56,230 bases of DNA from Burkholderiaceae bacterium. Its GTDB lineage: Bacteria; Pseudomonadota; Gammaproteobacteria; Burkholderiales; Burkholderiaceae_C. The notes under the pieces are model-generated. The model searched no databases and was not told where the DNA came from. It saw only the letters and a list, made by a program, of their open reading frames with translations. The stretch covers positions 1-56,230 of the forward strand of contig JAFALA010000097.1 in assembly GCA_019234815.1 (NCBI GenBank), written 5' to 3'. The position numbers and the translations under genes are program-made. Within the stretch, counting starts at the first letter, position 1. Every line of letters starts with the position of its first letter. Shown here in pieces: positions 40,206 through 48,974 of the stretch.

Positions 40206-41543
40206 TCACGCCAGCATGACCTGCAGACTGTGTTCGTAGGCAGAGGTCAGCTGTTCCAGCAATTGCAGCACGGTGTCGCTGGTGTGCACCAGGGCATTGA
40301 GACCCGTCGGCGCCCGGCCGTGGTCCATTCCCTGGATCAGCGCATGCCAGGCCAGCCGTGCTTCGCTCAGCAGGTAGCGGATCTCCGCGTTGGACAGCGG
40401 CAGCTGGTCCAGTTCTTGGAGCGCGGCCTCGAAGTCGAGCATATGGGCCTGCATGCCTGGCGCCGGACCGTTGCCGAGCAGGTGCGCCAGCAGCGCTTCC
40501 TTGGCCAAGCGCTGGATGCGCATGCGCTGGCGGCCGCAGAGGTTGACAACGTGCAGGGCCTTGCGGCCGCTCTGTTGTTCCAGGGCCTGCGTCAGGTGCT
40601 CGGCCGCCAGCAGCAAATGCTCCGCTTTCGCGTTTGTGTCCTCCAGGCTCGTGTCTGAGGTCGGCGGCGGCGCATGGCGTCCCAATCCCAGCTTGCTCGA
40701 GAGGCCGTGCCACTGCCGCTCGGTGGTCGCGAGCGCCTGGTCCAGCGCTTCGGATGCCGCCCGATGCTGCCGCAGCGTTTGCAAGCGCTTCAGGTTGGCT
40801 TCGCCCTTGTCGAATGCTTCCTGCAGCTGATGTGAGCTCGCCAGGGCATCGATGTCGGCCAGGCGCATGGCCTGCAGCTTGACCAGGCGCTGCGACAACA
40901 TCCTGAACTGCCCGGCGCGGTTGATGGCGTCGGCCCAGTCGGCGGCCTCCACCACCTGCCTGGACACGTTGCCCAGCTTCAGATGGGCCTGCATGGCGGT
41001 GTTGCGGAGCAGGGCAAAGGCCTGCTCCTCGCCGATGCCGCGTGCCTCGGTCAAGCGGCCCTTGGCCCGTTCGATCCATTTGCGCTCCTCGAGCTGCACC
41101 TGGGTGTTCTGCAGGGCCTGCTCGGTCTTGCGCGCGTGCAGCCAGCGCTGCCGGTCCAGCGCCAAGGCGGTTGGCAACTGCTCGGCCGTCAGGCTGCCCA
41201 GCGGCCACCAGCCGGCAAGCAGGTGCAGGTGCTGCAGCGCGGCGGGAGAGGGCGCTTCGGGCCAGTCGCTCAGCAGGGTGATGGGGCAAAGGTCGGCTTG
41301 TGCCGAGGCCTGGCGCGCGATCCAGGCCCAGGCCTGCTGGGCCGGCGCGCAAATGACGATCTGATCTGGTGCGTGGGCCGACAGGTCCGGGGCAGGTGCT
41401 GCACCAGTTTGATGCGTTGCAGCATTTGACAGGGCCAGCCTCTGCAGCTGGGCGCCGGCCTGAAGCTGCGCGGCAAACAGGCTCCGGCATTGCGAGGCGT
41501 AGGGCGCGTCTTCAGAGTGAAGCAACAGCAAGGAATGGCTCAT
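40206..41543 (-). CDS. Fused nitrate-responsive ANTAR antiterminator with PilJ/NarX-like sensor boxes
   Basis: 445 residues. Residues 1-135 form a degenerate receiver-like domain lacking a clear phospho-acceptor aspartate. Residues 148-202 are an ANTAR RNA-binding domain (QLEERKWIERAKGRLTEARGIGEEQAFALLRNTAMQAHLKLGNVSRQVVEAA). Residues 205-445 are a tandem PilJ-type helical sensor with two P-box-like motifs: INRAGQFRMLSQRLVK (208-222) and VNLCGRQRMRIQRLAKEA (333-350). Boxes of this kind bind nitrate in NarX/NarQ. ANTAR proteins bind paired hexaloop hairpins in leader RNA and stop termination. It is divergent from the nitrate operon, whose leader carries such a hairpin, so it should be the functional counterpart of Klebsiella NasR with a different sensor. 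Confidence 0.85.
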   Translation of the reverse strand: MSHSLLLLHSEDAPYASQCRSLFAAQLQAGAQLQRLALSNAATHQTGAAPAPDLSAHAPDQIVICAPAQQAWAWIARQASAQADLCPITLLSDWPEAPSPAALQHLHLLAGWWPLGSLTAEQLPTALALDRQRWLHARKTEQALQNTQVQLEERKWIERAKGRLTEARGIGEEQAFALLRNTAMQAHLKLGNVSRQVVEAADWADAINRAGQFRMLSQRLVKLQAMRLADIDALASSHQLQEAFDKGEANLKRLQTLRQHRAASEALDQALATTERQWHGLSSKLGLGRHAPPPTSDTSLEDTNAKAEHLLLAAEHLTQALEQQSGRKALHVVNLCGRQRMRIQRLAKEALLAHLLGNGPAPGMQAHMLDFEAALQELDQLPLSNAEIRYLLSEARLAWHALIQGMDHGRAPTGLNALVHTSDTVLQLLEQLTSAYEHSLQVMLA

Positions 41544-41610
41544 GAACGCATTGTGAACGGATGTCGTCCCCGCTGTCATGCAGACCCCGTGCCATGCCTG
41601 CGGCGGTGCC

Positions 41611-41626
41611 TGGCATGGCAATTGCG
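41611..41626 (+). promoter_or_regulatory. Sigma-54 promoter of the nitrate assimilation operon
   Basis: TGGCATGGCAATTGCG fits TGGCAC-N5-TTGCW with GG and GC ten bases apart. Transcription would begin near 41637, giving a leader of roughly 205 bases before narK. NtrC is the expected activator; I could not find a clear NtrC site by eye. Confidence 0.75.
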
Positions 41627-41637
41627 TAATGAGCTTG

Positions 41638-41841
41638 GCAACGCAACGACGCGTTGCATCCTCTCGGGGGCGGACTGCTGGACGCCCATGCCTACGCCCA
41701 GGCCCTGCAAGCCTGGTCTTGCCGCGCCGCACGCACCGTGCAGCGTCTCGCGAACTCTCTCCCCTGTATTGCCCTGAATTACACGTCGGCACCTTGCGGT
41801 GCGGCGCTTCGTTCTCGTGTCCATTCCTGTGGGATCCTGCC
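41638..41841 (+). promoter_or_regulatory. Leader RNA with ANTAR-type hexaloop hairpin
   Basis: The first structure in the leader is GCAACGC (41638-41644), loop AACGAC (41645-41650), GCGTTGC (41651-41657): a perfect 7-bp stem with a six-base loop that has A at position 1 and G at position 4, the two ANTAR-specific loop bases. Later hairpins are CCAGGC/GCCTGG around 41698-41716, followed by TCTT, and GCACC/GGTGC around 41790-41803. I did not find a second A-x-x-G hexaloop, which the classical model expects. Confidence 0.6.
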
Positions 41842-43077
41842 ATGACCAGTTTCAAAGCCTTTCTGAAAGCCGGCCACACGCCCACCCTGTTTGCGGCGTT
41901 CTTCTACCTGGGCTTCTCGTTCTTCATCTGGGTGCTGAACGGGGCCATGGCGCCTTTCATCAGCGAGACTTTCCACCTCACGGCGGCACAGAAAGGCCTG
42001 ATGCTGTCCATACCGATCCTGGCCGGGGCCCTGATGCGCTTCCCGCTCGGGTTGCTGTCGCAATACATCGGCCGCAAGTCGGCGACGCTGGTGGAGCTGT
42101 CGTTGATTGCGGTGGCCATGGGCTACGGGTTTTTCATGGTGCACAGCTTTGACTACATGATCCGCATGGCCTTGCTGCTGGGCGTGGCCGGCGCCAGCTT
42201 CGGCGTGGCCATGTCGCTGGGCTCGGGCTGGTACCCGCCGCAATACAAGGGCCTGGCCATGGGCCTGGTGGGCGCGGGCAACGGCGGCACGGTGATCGCG
42301 GTGCTGCTGGCGCCGCCGCTGGCGCAGCGCTTCGGTTGGCAGACCGTGTACGGCTTCGCCGCACTGTCCACGCTGGTGCCCATGCTGGTGATCGTGCTGT
42401 TCGCCAAGGAGCCGCCGGACCGGCCCCAGCACGCCACGCTGCGCCAGCAGCTGGCCTGCCTGGCCGAGCGCGACGGCTGGGTGTTCAGCCTGATCTACGC
42501 GGTCACCTTCGGCGGCTTCATCGGCCTGACAACCTTTCTGCCGACCTACTACTACGACCAGTTCGGCGTCAGCAAGGTGCAGGCCGGGCAGCTGACGATG
42601 CTGGCGGCCTTCATGGGCTCGGCGGTGCGCATCGCCGGCGGCTGGATGTCGGACCGCTGGGGCGGCGTCAACACGCTGACCCTGGTGCTGCTGGTGATTT
42701 CGCTGGCGCTGGTGGCGGCAGGGCTGGCCTCGGGCTCGCTGGTGCTGACGACCGTGCTGCTGATGCTGTGCTTCACGGCCCTGGGCGCCGGCAACGGCGC
42801 GGTGTTTCAGCTGGTGCCGCTGCGCTGGCCGCTGACGACCGCTGTGGCGGGCTCGATGATCGGCGAGATCGGCGCCCTGGGCGGCGGCTTCGTGCCCACC
42901 GCCATGGGCTACGCCAAGCAGCTGACCGGCAGCTACCTGCCAGGCTTCGTGGCGCTGGCGGGCACGGCGCTGCTGATGCTGGCCTTGATGCGCAGGATGC
43001 AAAGCCATTGGACCCGCACCTGGGCCGAGAAGGGCGGGCGCGCACGCCTGCCACTGGCCCTGCAGCAGGCGGCATGA
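41842..43077 (+). CDS. narK: NarK/NasA-type nitrate/nitrite MFS transporter
   Basis: A 411-residue, 12-helix transporter of the nitrate-nitrite porter family. It has GRKSATLVELSLIAVAMGYG, two nitrate-signature glycine-rich helices (GMAMGLVGAGNGGTVIAVLLAP-like in TM5 and LGAGNGAVFQLVPLRWP in TM11) and the substrate arginines in neighbouring helices. Being upstream of nirB-nirD-nasA makes nitrate uptake for assimilation its role; nitrite export is possible but less likely. Many longer in-frame extensions exist upstream but fall in the leader RNA. Confidence 0.92.
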   Translation: MTSFKAFLKAGHTPTLFAAFFYLGFSFFIWVLNGAMAPFISETFHLTAAQKGLMLSIPILAGALMRFPLGLLSQYIGRKSATLVELSLIAVAMGYGFFMVHSFDYMIRMALLLGVAGASFGVAMSLGSGWYPPQYKGLAMGLVGAGNGGTVIAVLLAPPLAQRFGWQTVYGFAALSTLVPMLVIVLFAKEPPDRPQHATLRQQLACLAERDGWVFSLIYAVTFGGFIGLTTFLPTYYYDQFGVSKVQAGQLTMLAAFMGSAVRIAGGWMSDRWGGVNTLTLVLLVISLALVAAGLASGSLVLTTVLLMLCFTALGAGNGAVFQLVPLRWPLTTAVAGSMIGEIGALGGGFVPTAMGYAKQLTGSYLPGFVALAGTALLMLALMRRMQSHWTRTWAEKGGRARLPLALQQAA

Positions 43078-43121
43078 CACATCATCCGATTTGACGTTAG
43101 GAAGATACAAGGAGCGGCGCC

Positions 43122-45578
43122 ATGGACATGAAGGTGAAGAAGCAGAAGCTGGTCTTGATCGGCAACGGCATGGCGGGGGTGCGCACGCTCGAAGAGCTGC
43201 TGAAGATCGCGCCCGACATGTACGACATCACCGTGTTCGGCGCCGAGCCGCACCCGAACTACAACCGCATCCTGCTCTCGCCGGTGTTGGCGGGCGAGCA
43301 GACGATTGACGAGATCATCCTCAACCCCTTGAGCTGGTACGCCGACAACAACCTGACGCTGCATTTGAACAAGAGCGTCACCGAGGTCGACCGCGTGCGC
43401 CGCCGGGTGGTGGCCGCCGACGGCACGACGGCCGCGTATGACCGCCTGCTGATCGCCACCGGCTCCAAGCCCTTCATCCTGCCCGTGCCGGGCCATGACC
43501 TGGCCGGCGTGATCGCCTACCGCGACATCGCTGACACCGAGACCATGATCGCAACCGCCAGGACCCACCGCTACGCGGTGGTGATAGGCGGCGGCCTGCT
43601 GGGCCTGGAAGCAGCCAACGGCCTGATGCTGCGTGGCATGCAGGTCACGGTGGTGCATGTGGCCGGCTGGTTGATGGAGCGCCAGCTCGACGATGCGGCG
43701 GGCAAGCTGCTGCAGCAGTCGCTGGTCGAGCGCGGCCTGAAGTTCGAGATCGGTGCGCACACCGCGGCGATTTTGGGACATGAATTCGGCAACGAGGCAG
43801 GCCACGTGCGCGCCGTGCAGTTCAAGGACGGACGCGAGATCCCGGCCGACCTGGTCGTGATGGCCGCCGGCATCCGCCCGCAGACCGAGCTGGCCGAGCG
43901 CGCCGGCCTGCACGTGAACCGCGGCATCGTTGTCAGCGACACCATGCAGACCGTGACCGACCCGCGCATCTACTCGGTCGGCGAATGCGCGGCCCACCGC
44001 GGCGTGGCCTACGGCCTGGTGGCGCCGCTGTTCGAGCAGGGCAAGGTCTGCGCCACGCACCTGGCGCAGTTCGGCATCGGCCGCTACCAGGGCTCGCAGA
44101 CCAGCACCAAGCTCAAGGTCACCGGCATCGACCTGTTCTCGGCCGGCGACTTCATGGGCGGAGAAGGCAGCGAGGAGATCGTGCTGTCCGACCCGCTGGG
44201 CGGCGTCTACAAGAAGCTGGTGATCAAGGACAACAAGCTGACTGGCGCCTGCCTCTATGGCGACACGGTCGACGGCAGCTGGTACTTCAAGCTGCTGCGC
44301 GAAGGCCGCAGCATCGCCGACATCCGCGACAAGCTGATGTTCGGCGAATCCAATATTGGCGACGCTGGCCACCAAGGCCACAACAAGGCCGCCGCCATGG
44401 CGGACGGCGACGAGGTCTGCGGCTGCAACGGCGTCACCAAGGGCGCGATCTGCAAGGCCATCAAGGACAAGGGCCTGTTCACGCTCGACGAGGTGCGCAA
44501 GCACACCAAGGCCAGCGCCTCCTGCGGCTCCTGCACGGGCCTGGTCGAGCAGATCCTGATGTTCACCGCCGGCGGCGACTATTCCTCGGTGCCCAAGAAG
44601 AAGGCCCTGTGCGGCTGCACCGGGCACAGCCACCAGGAGGTGCGCGACGCCATCTTCAAGGAGCATCTGACCTCGCTGGAGCAGGTCTACAACGTGCTCA
44701 ACTGGGCCACGCCCAATGGCTGCGCCACTTGCAGGCCGGCGCTCAACTACTACCTGATCAGCTCCTGGCCCAAGGAGGCCAAAGACGATCCGCAAAGCCG
44801 CTTCATCAACGAGCGCAGTCACGCCAACATCCAGAAGGACGGCAGCTACAGCGTGATCCCGCGCATGTGGGGTGGCGAGACCACCGCGGCCGAGCTGCGT
44901 CGCATTGCCGATGCGGTCGACAAATACAAGATCCCCACCGTCAAGGTGACCGGTGGACAGCGCATCGACCTGCTGGGCGTGAAGAAGGAAGACCTGGTTA
45001 GCGTCTGGCGCGACCTCGGCATGCCCAGCGGCCATGCCTACGCCAAGGCGCTGCGCACGGTGAAGACCTGCGTGGGCTCCGAGTGGTGCCGCATGGGCAC
45101 GCAAGACAGTACGCAAATGGGCAAGGACCTCGAGCGCGGCATGTGGCGCATGTACGCGCCGCACAAGGTCAAGTTCGCCGTGTCGGGCTGCCCGCGCAAC
45201 TGTGCCGAGGCCGGCATCAAGGACGTGGGCATCATCGGCGTCGAGTCCGGCTGGGAGATGTACATCGCCGGCAACGGCGGCATAAAAACCGAGGTGGCGC
45301 ATTTTTTCACCAAGCTCAAGACCGCCGAAGAGGTCATGGAATACACCGGCGCCTTCATGCAGCTGTACCGCAAGGAGGGCTGGTACCTGGAGCGCACCGT
45401 GCACTATGTGAACCGGGTGGGCCTGGACTACGTCAAGAAAAAGATCCTCGACGATGCGCCCGGCCGCAAGGCTCTGTGGGCCGAGCTGCAGTTCGCGCTC
45501 GACGGCGAGCCCGATCCCTGGTTCGAGTTCGACAAGGCCGGCGTCGACCTGCGCCAGTTCGATCCGGTGAATGCATAA
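43122..45578 (+). CDS. nirB: NADH-dependent assimilatory nitrite reductase large subunit
   Basis: An 818-residue cytoplasmic enzyme reducing nitrite to ammonia with six electrons from NADH. It has an FAD domain (LVLIGNGMAGVRTLEELL), an NAD domain (VVIGGGLLGLEAANGLMLRGMQVTVVH), two BFD-type [2Fe-2S] units (CGCNGVTKGAICKAI...CGSCTGLVEQIL and CGCTGHSHQEVRDAI...CATCRPALNYYL), and the siroheme-[4Fe-4S] sulfite/nitrite reductase half with TGGQRIDLLGV and the cluster cysteines in TCVGSEWCRMG and VSGCPRNCAEAG. AAGGAG precedes the ATG. nirD follows after 36 bases. Confidence 0.96.
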   Translation: MDMKVKKQKLVLIGNGMAGVRTLEELLKIAPDMYDITVFGAEPHPNYNRILLSPVLAGEQTIDEIILNPLSWYADNNLTLHLNKSVTEVDRVRRRVVAADGTTAAYDRLLIATGSKPFILPVPGHDLAGVIAYRDIADTETMIATARTHRYAVVIGGGLLGLEAANGLMLRGMQVTVVHVAGWLMERQLDDAAGKLLQQSLVERGLKFEIGAHTAAILGHEFGNEAGHVRAVQFKDGREIPADLVVMAAGIRPQTELAERAGLHVNRGIVVSDTMQTVTDPRIYSVGECAAHRGVAYGLVAPLFEQGKVCATHLAQFGIGRYQGSQTSTKLKVTGIDLFSAGDFMGGEGSEEIVLSDPLGGVYKKLVIKDNKLTGACLYGDTVDGSWYFKLLREGRSIADIRDKLMFGESNIGDAGHQGHNKAAAMADGDEVCGCNGVTKGAICKAIKDKGLFTLDEVRKHTKASASCGSCTGLVEQILMFTAGGDYSSVPKKKALCGCTGHSHQEVRDAIFKEHLTSLEQVYNVLNWATPNGCATCRPALNYYLISSWPKEAKDDPQSRFINERSHANIQKDGSYSVIPRMWGGETTAAELRRIADAVDKYKIPTVKVTGGQRIDLLGVKKEDLVSVWRDLGMPSGHAYAKALRTVKTCVGSEWCRMGTQDSTQMGKDLERGMWRMYAPHKVKFAVSGCPRNCAEAGIKDVGIIGVESGWEMYIAGNGGIKTEVAHFFTKLKTAEEVMEYTGAFMQLYRKEGWYLERTVHYVNRVGLDYVKKKILDDAPGRKALWAELQFALDGEPDPWFEFDKAGVDLRQFDPVNA

Positions 45579-45614
45579 AAGCACGCATAAAAAGCAGACA
45601 GGAAAGGAAGCGCC

Positions 45615-46010
45615 ATGACGCAATGGACGGCGGTCTGCCGCATCGACGACATCCCCTTGCTCGGCGCGCGCCGCCTGGTGCGCGAGCGCGGCGCGGCCAT
45701 CGCGATTTTCAGGACGGCCTCGGACCAGGTCTTCGCGCTGCTGGACCGCTGCCCCCACAAGGGCGGGCCGCTGTCGCAAGGTATCGTCTTTGGTGAGCGC
45801 GTGGCCTGTCCGCTGCACAACTGGTCCATCGGCCTGTGCGACGGTGTGGCCGCCGCGCCCGATGAAGGCTGCACGCCGAAGTTCAGCGTCAAGGTCATCG
45901 ACGGCATGGTGCATGTGGATGCCGACGAGGTCGCCACGCTGGGCGTGGAGCTGCCCGTGCCGGTGGCCGGGCCGGGGCAGCGAGCCGTGCACCTGATGGC
46001 CAAGGCTTGA
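45615..46010 (+). CDS. nirD: Nitrite reductase small subunit, Rieske type
   Basis: 131 residues. The Rieske [2Fe-2S] motif is complete: C46 and H48 in RCPHKGGPL and C65 and H68 in VACPLHNW. In NirBD the small subunit stabilises or tunes the large one. It is preceded by AAAGGAAG and followed 13 bases later by the nitrate reductase gene. Confidence 0.95.
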   Translation: MTQWTAVCRIDDIPLLGARRLVRERGAAIAIFRTASDQVFALLDRCPHKGGPLSQGIVFGERVACPLHNWSIGLCDGVAAAPDEGCTPKFSVKVIDGMVHVDADEVATLGVELPVPVAGPGQRAVHLMAKA

Positions 46011-46023
46011 GACGGGAGAACGC

Positions 46024-48834
46024 ATGCGTACGCAGACCCGCTCGACCTGCCCCTATTGCGGCGTCGGTTGCGGCGTGATCATCGAGGCCGAGTCTTTGGA
46101 AGACGGAGGCCGGCAGATCGTCGACGTGCGCGGCGACCCGCAGCATCCGGCCAATTTCGGCAAGCTCTGCACCAAGGGCTCGACCTTGCACCTGACCGCT
46201 GGCGCGCACGTGACGCGGCAGACGCGCCTGCTGCAGCCGCTGCAGCGCCTGCAGCGCGGCGCCGCGCCGCAGGCGATCAGCTGGGACGCCGCGCTGGACC
46301 TGGCGGCCGATCGCCTGGCCGACGTGCATCAGCGGCACGGTGCCGATGCGATTGGCGTCTACGTATCGGGCCAGTTGCTGACCGAGGACTATTACGTTTT
46401 CAACAAGCTGGTCAAGGGCCTCTTGGGCAGCAACCACATCGACACCAATTCGCGCCTGTGCATGTCCAGCGCCGTGGCCGCCTACAAGGCCACGCTGGGG
46501 TCGGACGCGCCGCCTTGCAGTTATGAAGACCTGGCGCTGGCGGAGACGGTGTTCATCACCGGCAGCAACATGGCCTGGGCGCATCCCATCCTGTTCCGCC
46601 GCCTGGAGGAGGCCAGGCGCGCCAACCCGGCGCAGAAGTGGATCGTTGTCGATCCGCGCCGCACAGAAACCGCCGAGATGGCCGACCTGCACCTGCAGAT
46701 CCTGCCCGGCAGCGACGTGGCGCTGTGCCACGGCCTGCTGCACCTGATGTTGTGGGAGGGCTGGGTCCGGCCCGACTACATCGAGGCCCACACCCGGGGC
46801 TTCGAGGCACTGAAGCGCCGCGTGCGCGAATTCACGCCGCAAGTCACGCAGCGCCTGACCGGCATCGGCGAGGCGGACCTGCTGACGGCGGCGCGCCGGT
46901 TTGCGACCAGCGCGGCCACTTTGTCGCTGTACTGCCAGGGCCTGAACCAGAGCGCTGCCGGCACCGACAAGAATGCTGCGTTGATCAACCTGCACCTGGC
47001 CTGCGCCCAGATCGGCAAGCCCGGCGCCGGGCCCTTCTCGTTGACCGGTCAGCCCAATGCCATGGGCGGGCGCGAGGTCGGCGGGCTGGCCAACCTGCTG
47101 TCGGCGCATCGCGACCTGAAGAACGCAGCACACCGCGCCGAGGTGGCGGCGCTGTGGGGCGTTCCCGAGGTGCCGTCCAAGCCGGGGCTGACCGCGGTGG
47201 AAATGTTCCAGGCCGCCGCTGATGGGCAGCTCAAGGCCTTGTGGATCGCCTGCACGAATCCGGCGCAGTCGCTGCCCGACCAGGCCATGGTGCGCCGCGC
47301 CCTGGAGCGTGCCGAGTTCGTGATCCTGCAAGAGGCCTTCCGCACGACCGCCACGGCGCCCTACGCCGACCTGCTGCTGCCGGCGGCGCCCTGGGGCGAG
47401 AAGGACGGCACGGTCACCAACAGCGAGCGGCGCATCAGCCGCGTGCGCGCCGCAGTCCCGCCGGCCGGCGAGGCCCGGCCCGACTGGGTCATTGCCGCGG
47501 AGGTGGCGCGGCGCCTGGCGCGGCGCATCGCACCCGAGCGCGAGACCTTGTTCGATTACGCCACGCCTGAGGCGGTCTGGCTGGAGCACTGCGAAAGCAC
47601 GCGCGGCCGCGACCTGGACATCACCGGCATGAGCTACGCGCTGCTGGAATCCAAGGGGCCGCAGCAATGGCCCCTGCCCGCGGGCGCCCAGGCAGGCCGT
47701 GCGCGGCTCTACGAAGACGGCCGCTTCGCCACCGAGGATGGCCGTGCCAGCTTCGTTGACATGCCTTTTGTCGGCCTGGCCGAGCCGCGAACGCCGGCCC
47801 ATCCCTTCAGCCTGTTGACCGGGCGCCTGCGCGACCAATGGCATGGCATGAGCCGCACCGGTACCCTGGGCCGCCTGTTCGGCCACGAAGGCGAGCCCGT
47901 GCTCGACATGCATGCGCAGGACATGGCGCGGCTCCAGCTGGCCGAGGGCGAGTGGGTGCAGGTGCGATCGGAGCGCGGCACGCTGGTGCTGCCGGTGCGC
48001 GCCAGCACGGCCGTGGCGCTTGCGCAGGTCTTTCTGCCCATGCATTGGGGCGAGGAAGTCTTGAGCGGCCGCGACGCCGATGGCGCTACCCGGTGGGGCG
48101 TGAACGGGCTGACCCTGCCGGCCTTGTGCCCCGTCGCGCGTCAGCCCGAACTCAAGCACGCGGCGGTGCGCATCGAGAAATTGGCCTTGCCGTGGCGACT
48201 GACGGCCGTGGCCTGGCTGCCCGAGGGGCGGGCCCTGGCCGCGCGCGAGCGGCTCAAGTCCGCGCTGGCCCGCTTTGATGCGGCCTCGCTGATGCTCTTC
48301 GGCCGAGAGCCCGAGCCGCAGGGGCGGCTTGGCCTGGTGCTGCGGGCCGGCGCGGCGGCCGCACCCGATGCGGCCTGGCTGTCCGAGGTCCAGGCCGGGT
48401 TGGATTTGGCGGGGCCGGACATGCTCCACTATTTCGATGCACGTCTGGGCTTGCAGCGCCTCTTGCGCTTGCATCGCGACCCGGCTGGGGCGGAGCGGCT
48501 GGGGGGCTTCTGGCTGGCAGGTGCGCCAAGCGATGAGGCGGCGCTGCTGTCGCTGCTGCAGCAGGACCAGGTCCTGCCGGTGCCGGGCCGCATGCTGCTG
48601 TCCCCTGGTGGCCTCCAGGGGCGGCGCGTGGCCCCTGCCAGCGCGCAGGTCTGCACCTGCTTCAACGTCAGCGAAGCGGCCATACGCGGGCATCTAAAGG
48701 CCTGCATCGGCAGCGTGGACGCCAGGCTGCAAAGCCTGCAGTCGACTCTGAAGTGCGGCACCAACTGCGGTTCCTGCCTGCCTGCGCTGCGCAAGTTGGC
48801 GGGTATGTCAGCGCCCGCGCCGGCCGCGGTTTGA
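46024..48834 (+). CDS. nasA: Assimilatory nitrate reductase catalytic subunit
   Basis: A 936-residue cytoplasmic Mo-bisPGD enzyme reducing nitrate to nitrite. The N-terminal [4Fe-4S] motif is CPYCGVGCGV...CTKG (from C9). The molybdopterin folds include NTNSRLCMSSAVAAYKATLGSDAPPCSYEDL, with the Cys ligand of Mo in the RLCMSSA segment, LTGQPNAMGGREVGG, and TGRLRDQWHGMSRTG. The last 70 residues are an extra BFD-like [2Fe-2S] domain (VCTCFNVSEAAIRGHL...CGTNCGSCLPALRKL), as in Klebsiella NasA. No separate electron-transfer subunit is encoded, so the donor must come from elsewhere or act directly through this domain. Confidence 0.95.
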   Translation: MRTQTRSTCPYCGVGCGVIIEAESLEDGGRQIVDVRGDPQHPANFGKLCTKGSTLHLTAGAHVTRQTRLLQPLQRLQRGAAPQAISWDAALDLAADRLADVHQRHGADAIGVYVSGQLLTEDYYVFNKLVKGLLGSNHIDTNSRLCMSSAVAAYKATLGSDAPPCSYEDLALAETVFITGSNMAWAHPILFRRLEEARRANPAQKWIVVDPRRTETAEMADLHLQILPGSDVALCHGLLHLMLWEGWVRPDYIEAHTRGFEALKRRVREFTPQVTQRLTGIGEADLLTAARRFATSAATLSLYCQGLNQSAAGTDKNAALINLHLACAQIGKPGAGPFSLTGQPNAMGGREVGGLANLLSAHRDLKNAAHRAEVAALWGVPEVPSKPGLTAVEMFQAAADGQLKALWIACTNPAQSLPDQAMVRRALERAEFVILQEAFRTTATAPYADLLLPAAPWGEKDGTVTNSERRISRVRAAVPPAGEARPDWVIAAEVARRLARRIAPERETLFDYATPEAVWLEHCESTRGRDLDITGMSYALLESKGPQQWPLPAGAQAGRARLYEDGRFATEDGRASFVDMPFVGLAEPRTPAHPFSLLTGRLRDQWHGMSRTGTLGRLFGHEGEPVLDMHAQDMARLQLAEGEWVQVRSERGTLVLPVRASTAVALAQVFLPMHWGEEVLSGRDADGATRWGVNGLTLPALCPVARQPELKHAAVRIEKLALPWRLTAVAWLPEGRALAARERLKSALARFDAASLMLFGREPEPQGRLGLVLRAGAAAAPDAAWLSEVQAGLDLAGPDMLHYFDARLGLQRLLRLHRDPAGAERLGGFWLAGAPSDEAALLSLLQQDQVLPVPGRMLLSPGGLQGRRVAPASAQVCTCFNVSEAAIRGHLKACIGSVDARLQSLQSTLKCGTNCGSCLPALRKLAGMSAPAPAAV

Positions 48835-48974
48835 TTCGCGGATGTCCCCAAACCTGACGATGGCCGGCGCAGCCGCGGCTTGATCGGCCTCAATCGGGCT
48901 ACAGTGGGCCTGCAATCTGGCGGCGGTCTCGCGCGGGCAGGTCTTTTGTCTTTTCTTCGGCAGAGACATTCATC

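Noticed and set aside
41658..41841. Search for the second ANTAR hexaloop in the nitrate leader
   Set aside because: No other six-base loop with A1 and G4 closed by at least four pairs was found; CCAGGC/GCCTGG closes a seven-base loop without them.
42933..46025. A 1030-codon open frame on the minus strand opposite nirB
   Set aside because: Antisense shadow of nirB, nirD and the end of narK, with low-complexity composition and no domain likeness.
45895..48693. A 932-codon open frame on the minus strand opposite nasA
   Set aside because: Shadow of the nitrate reductase gene; no protein-like motifs.
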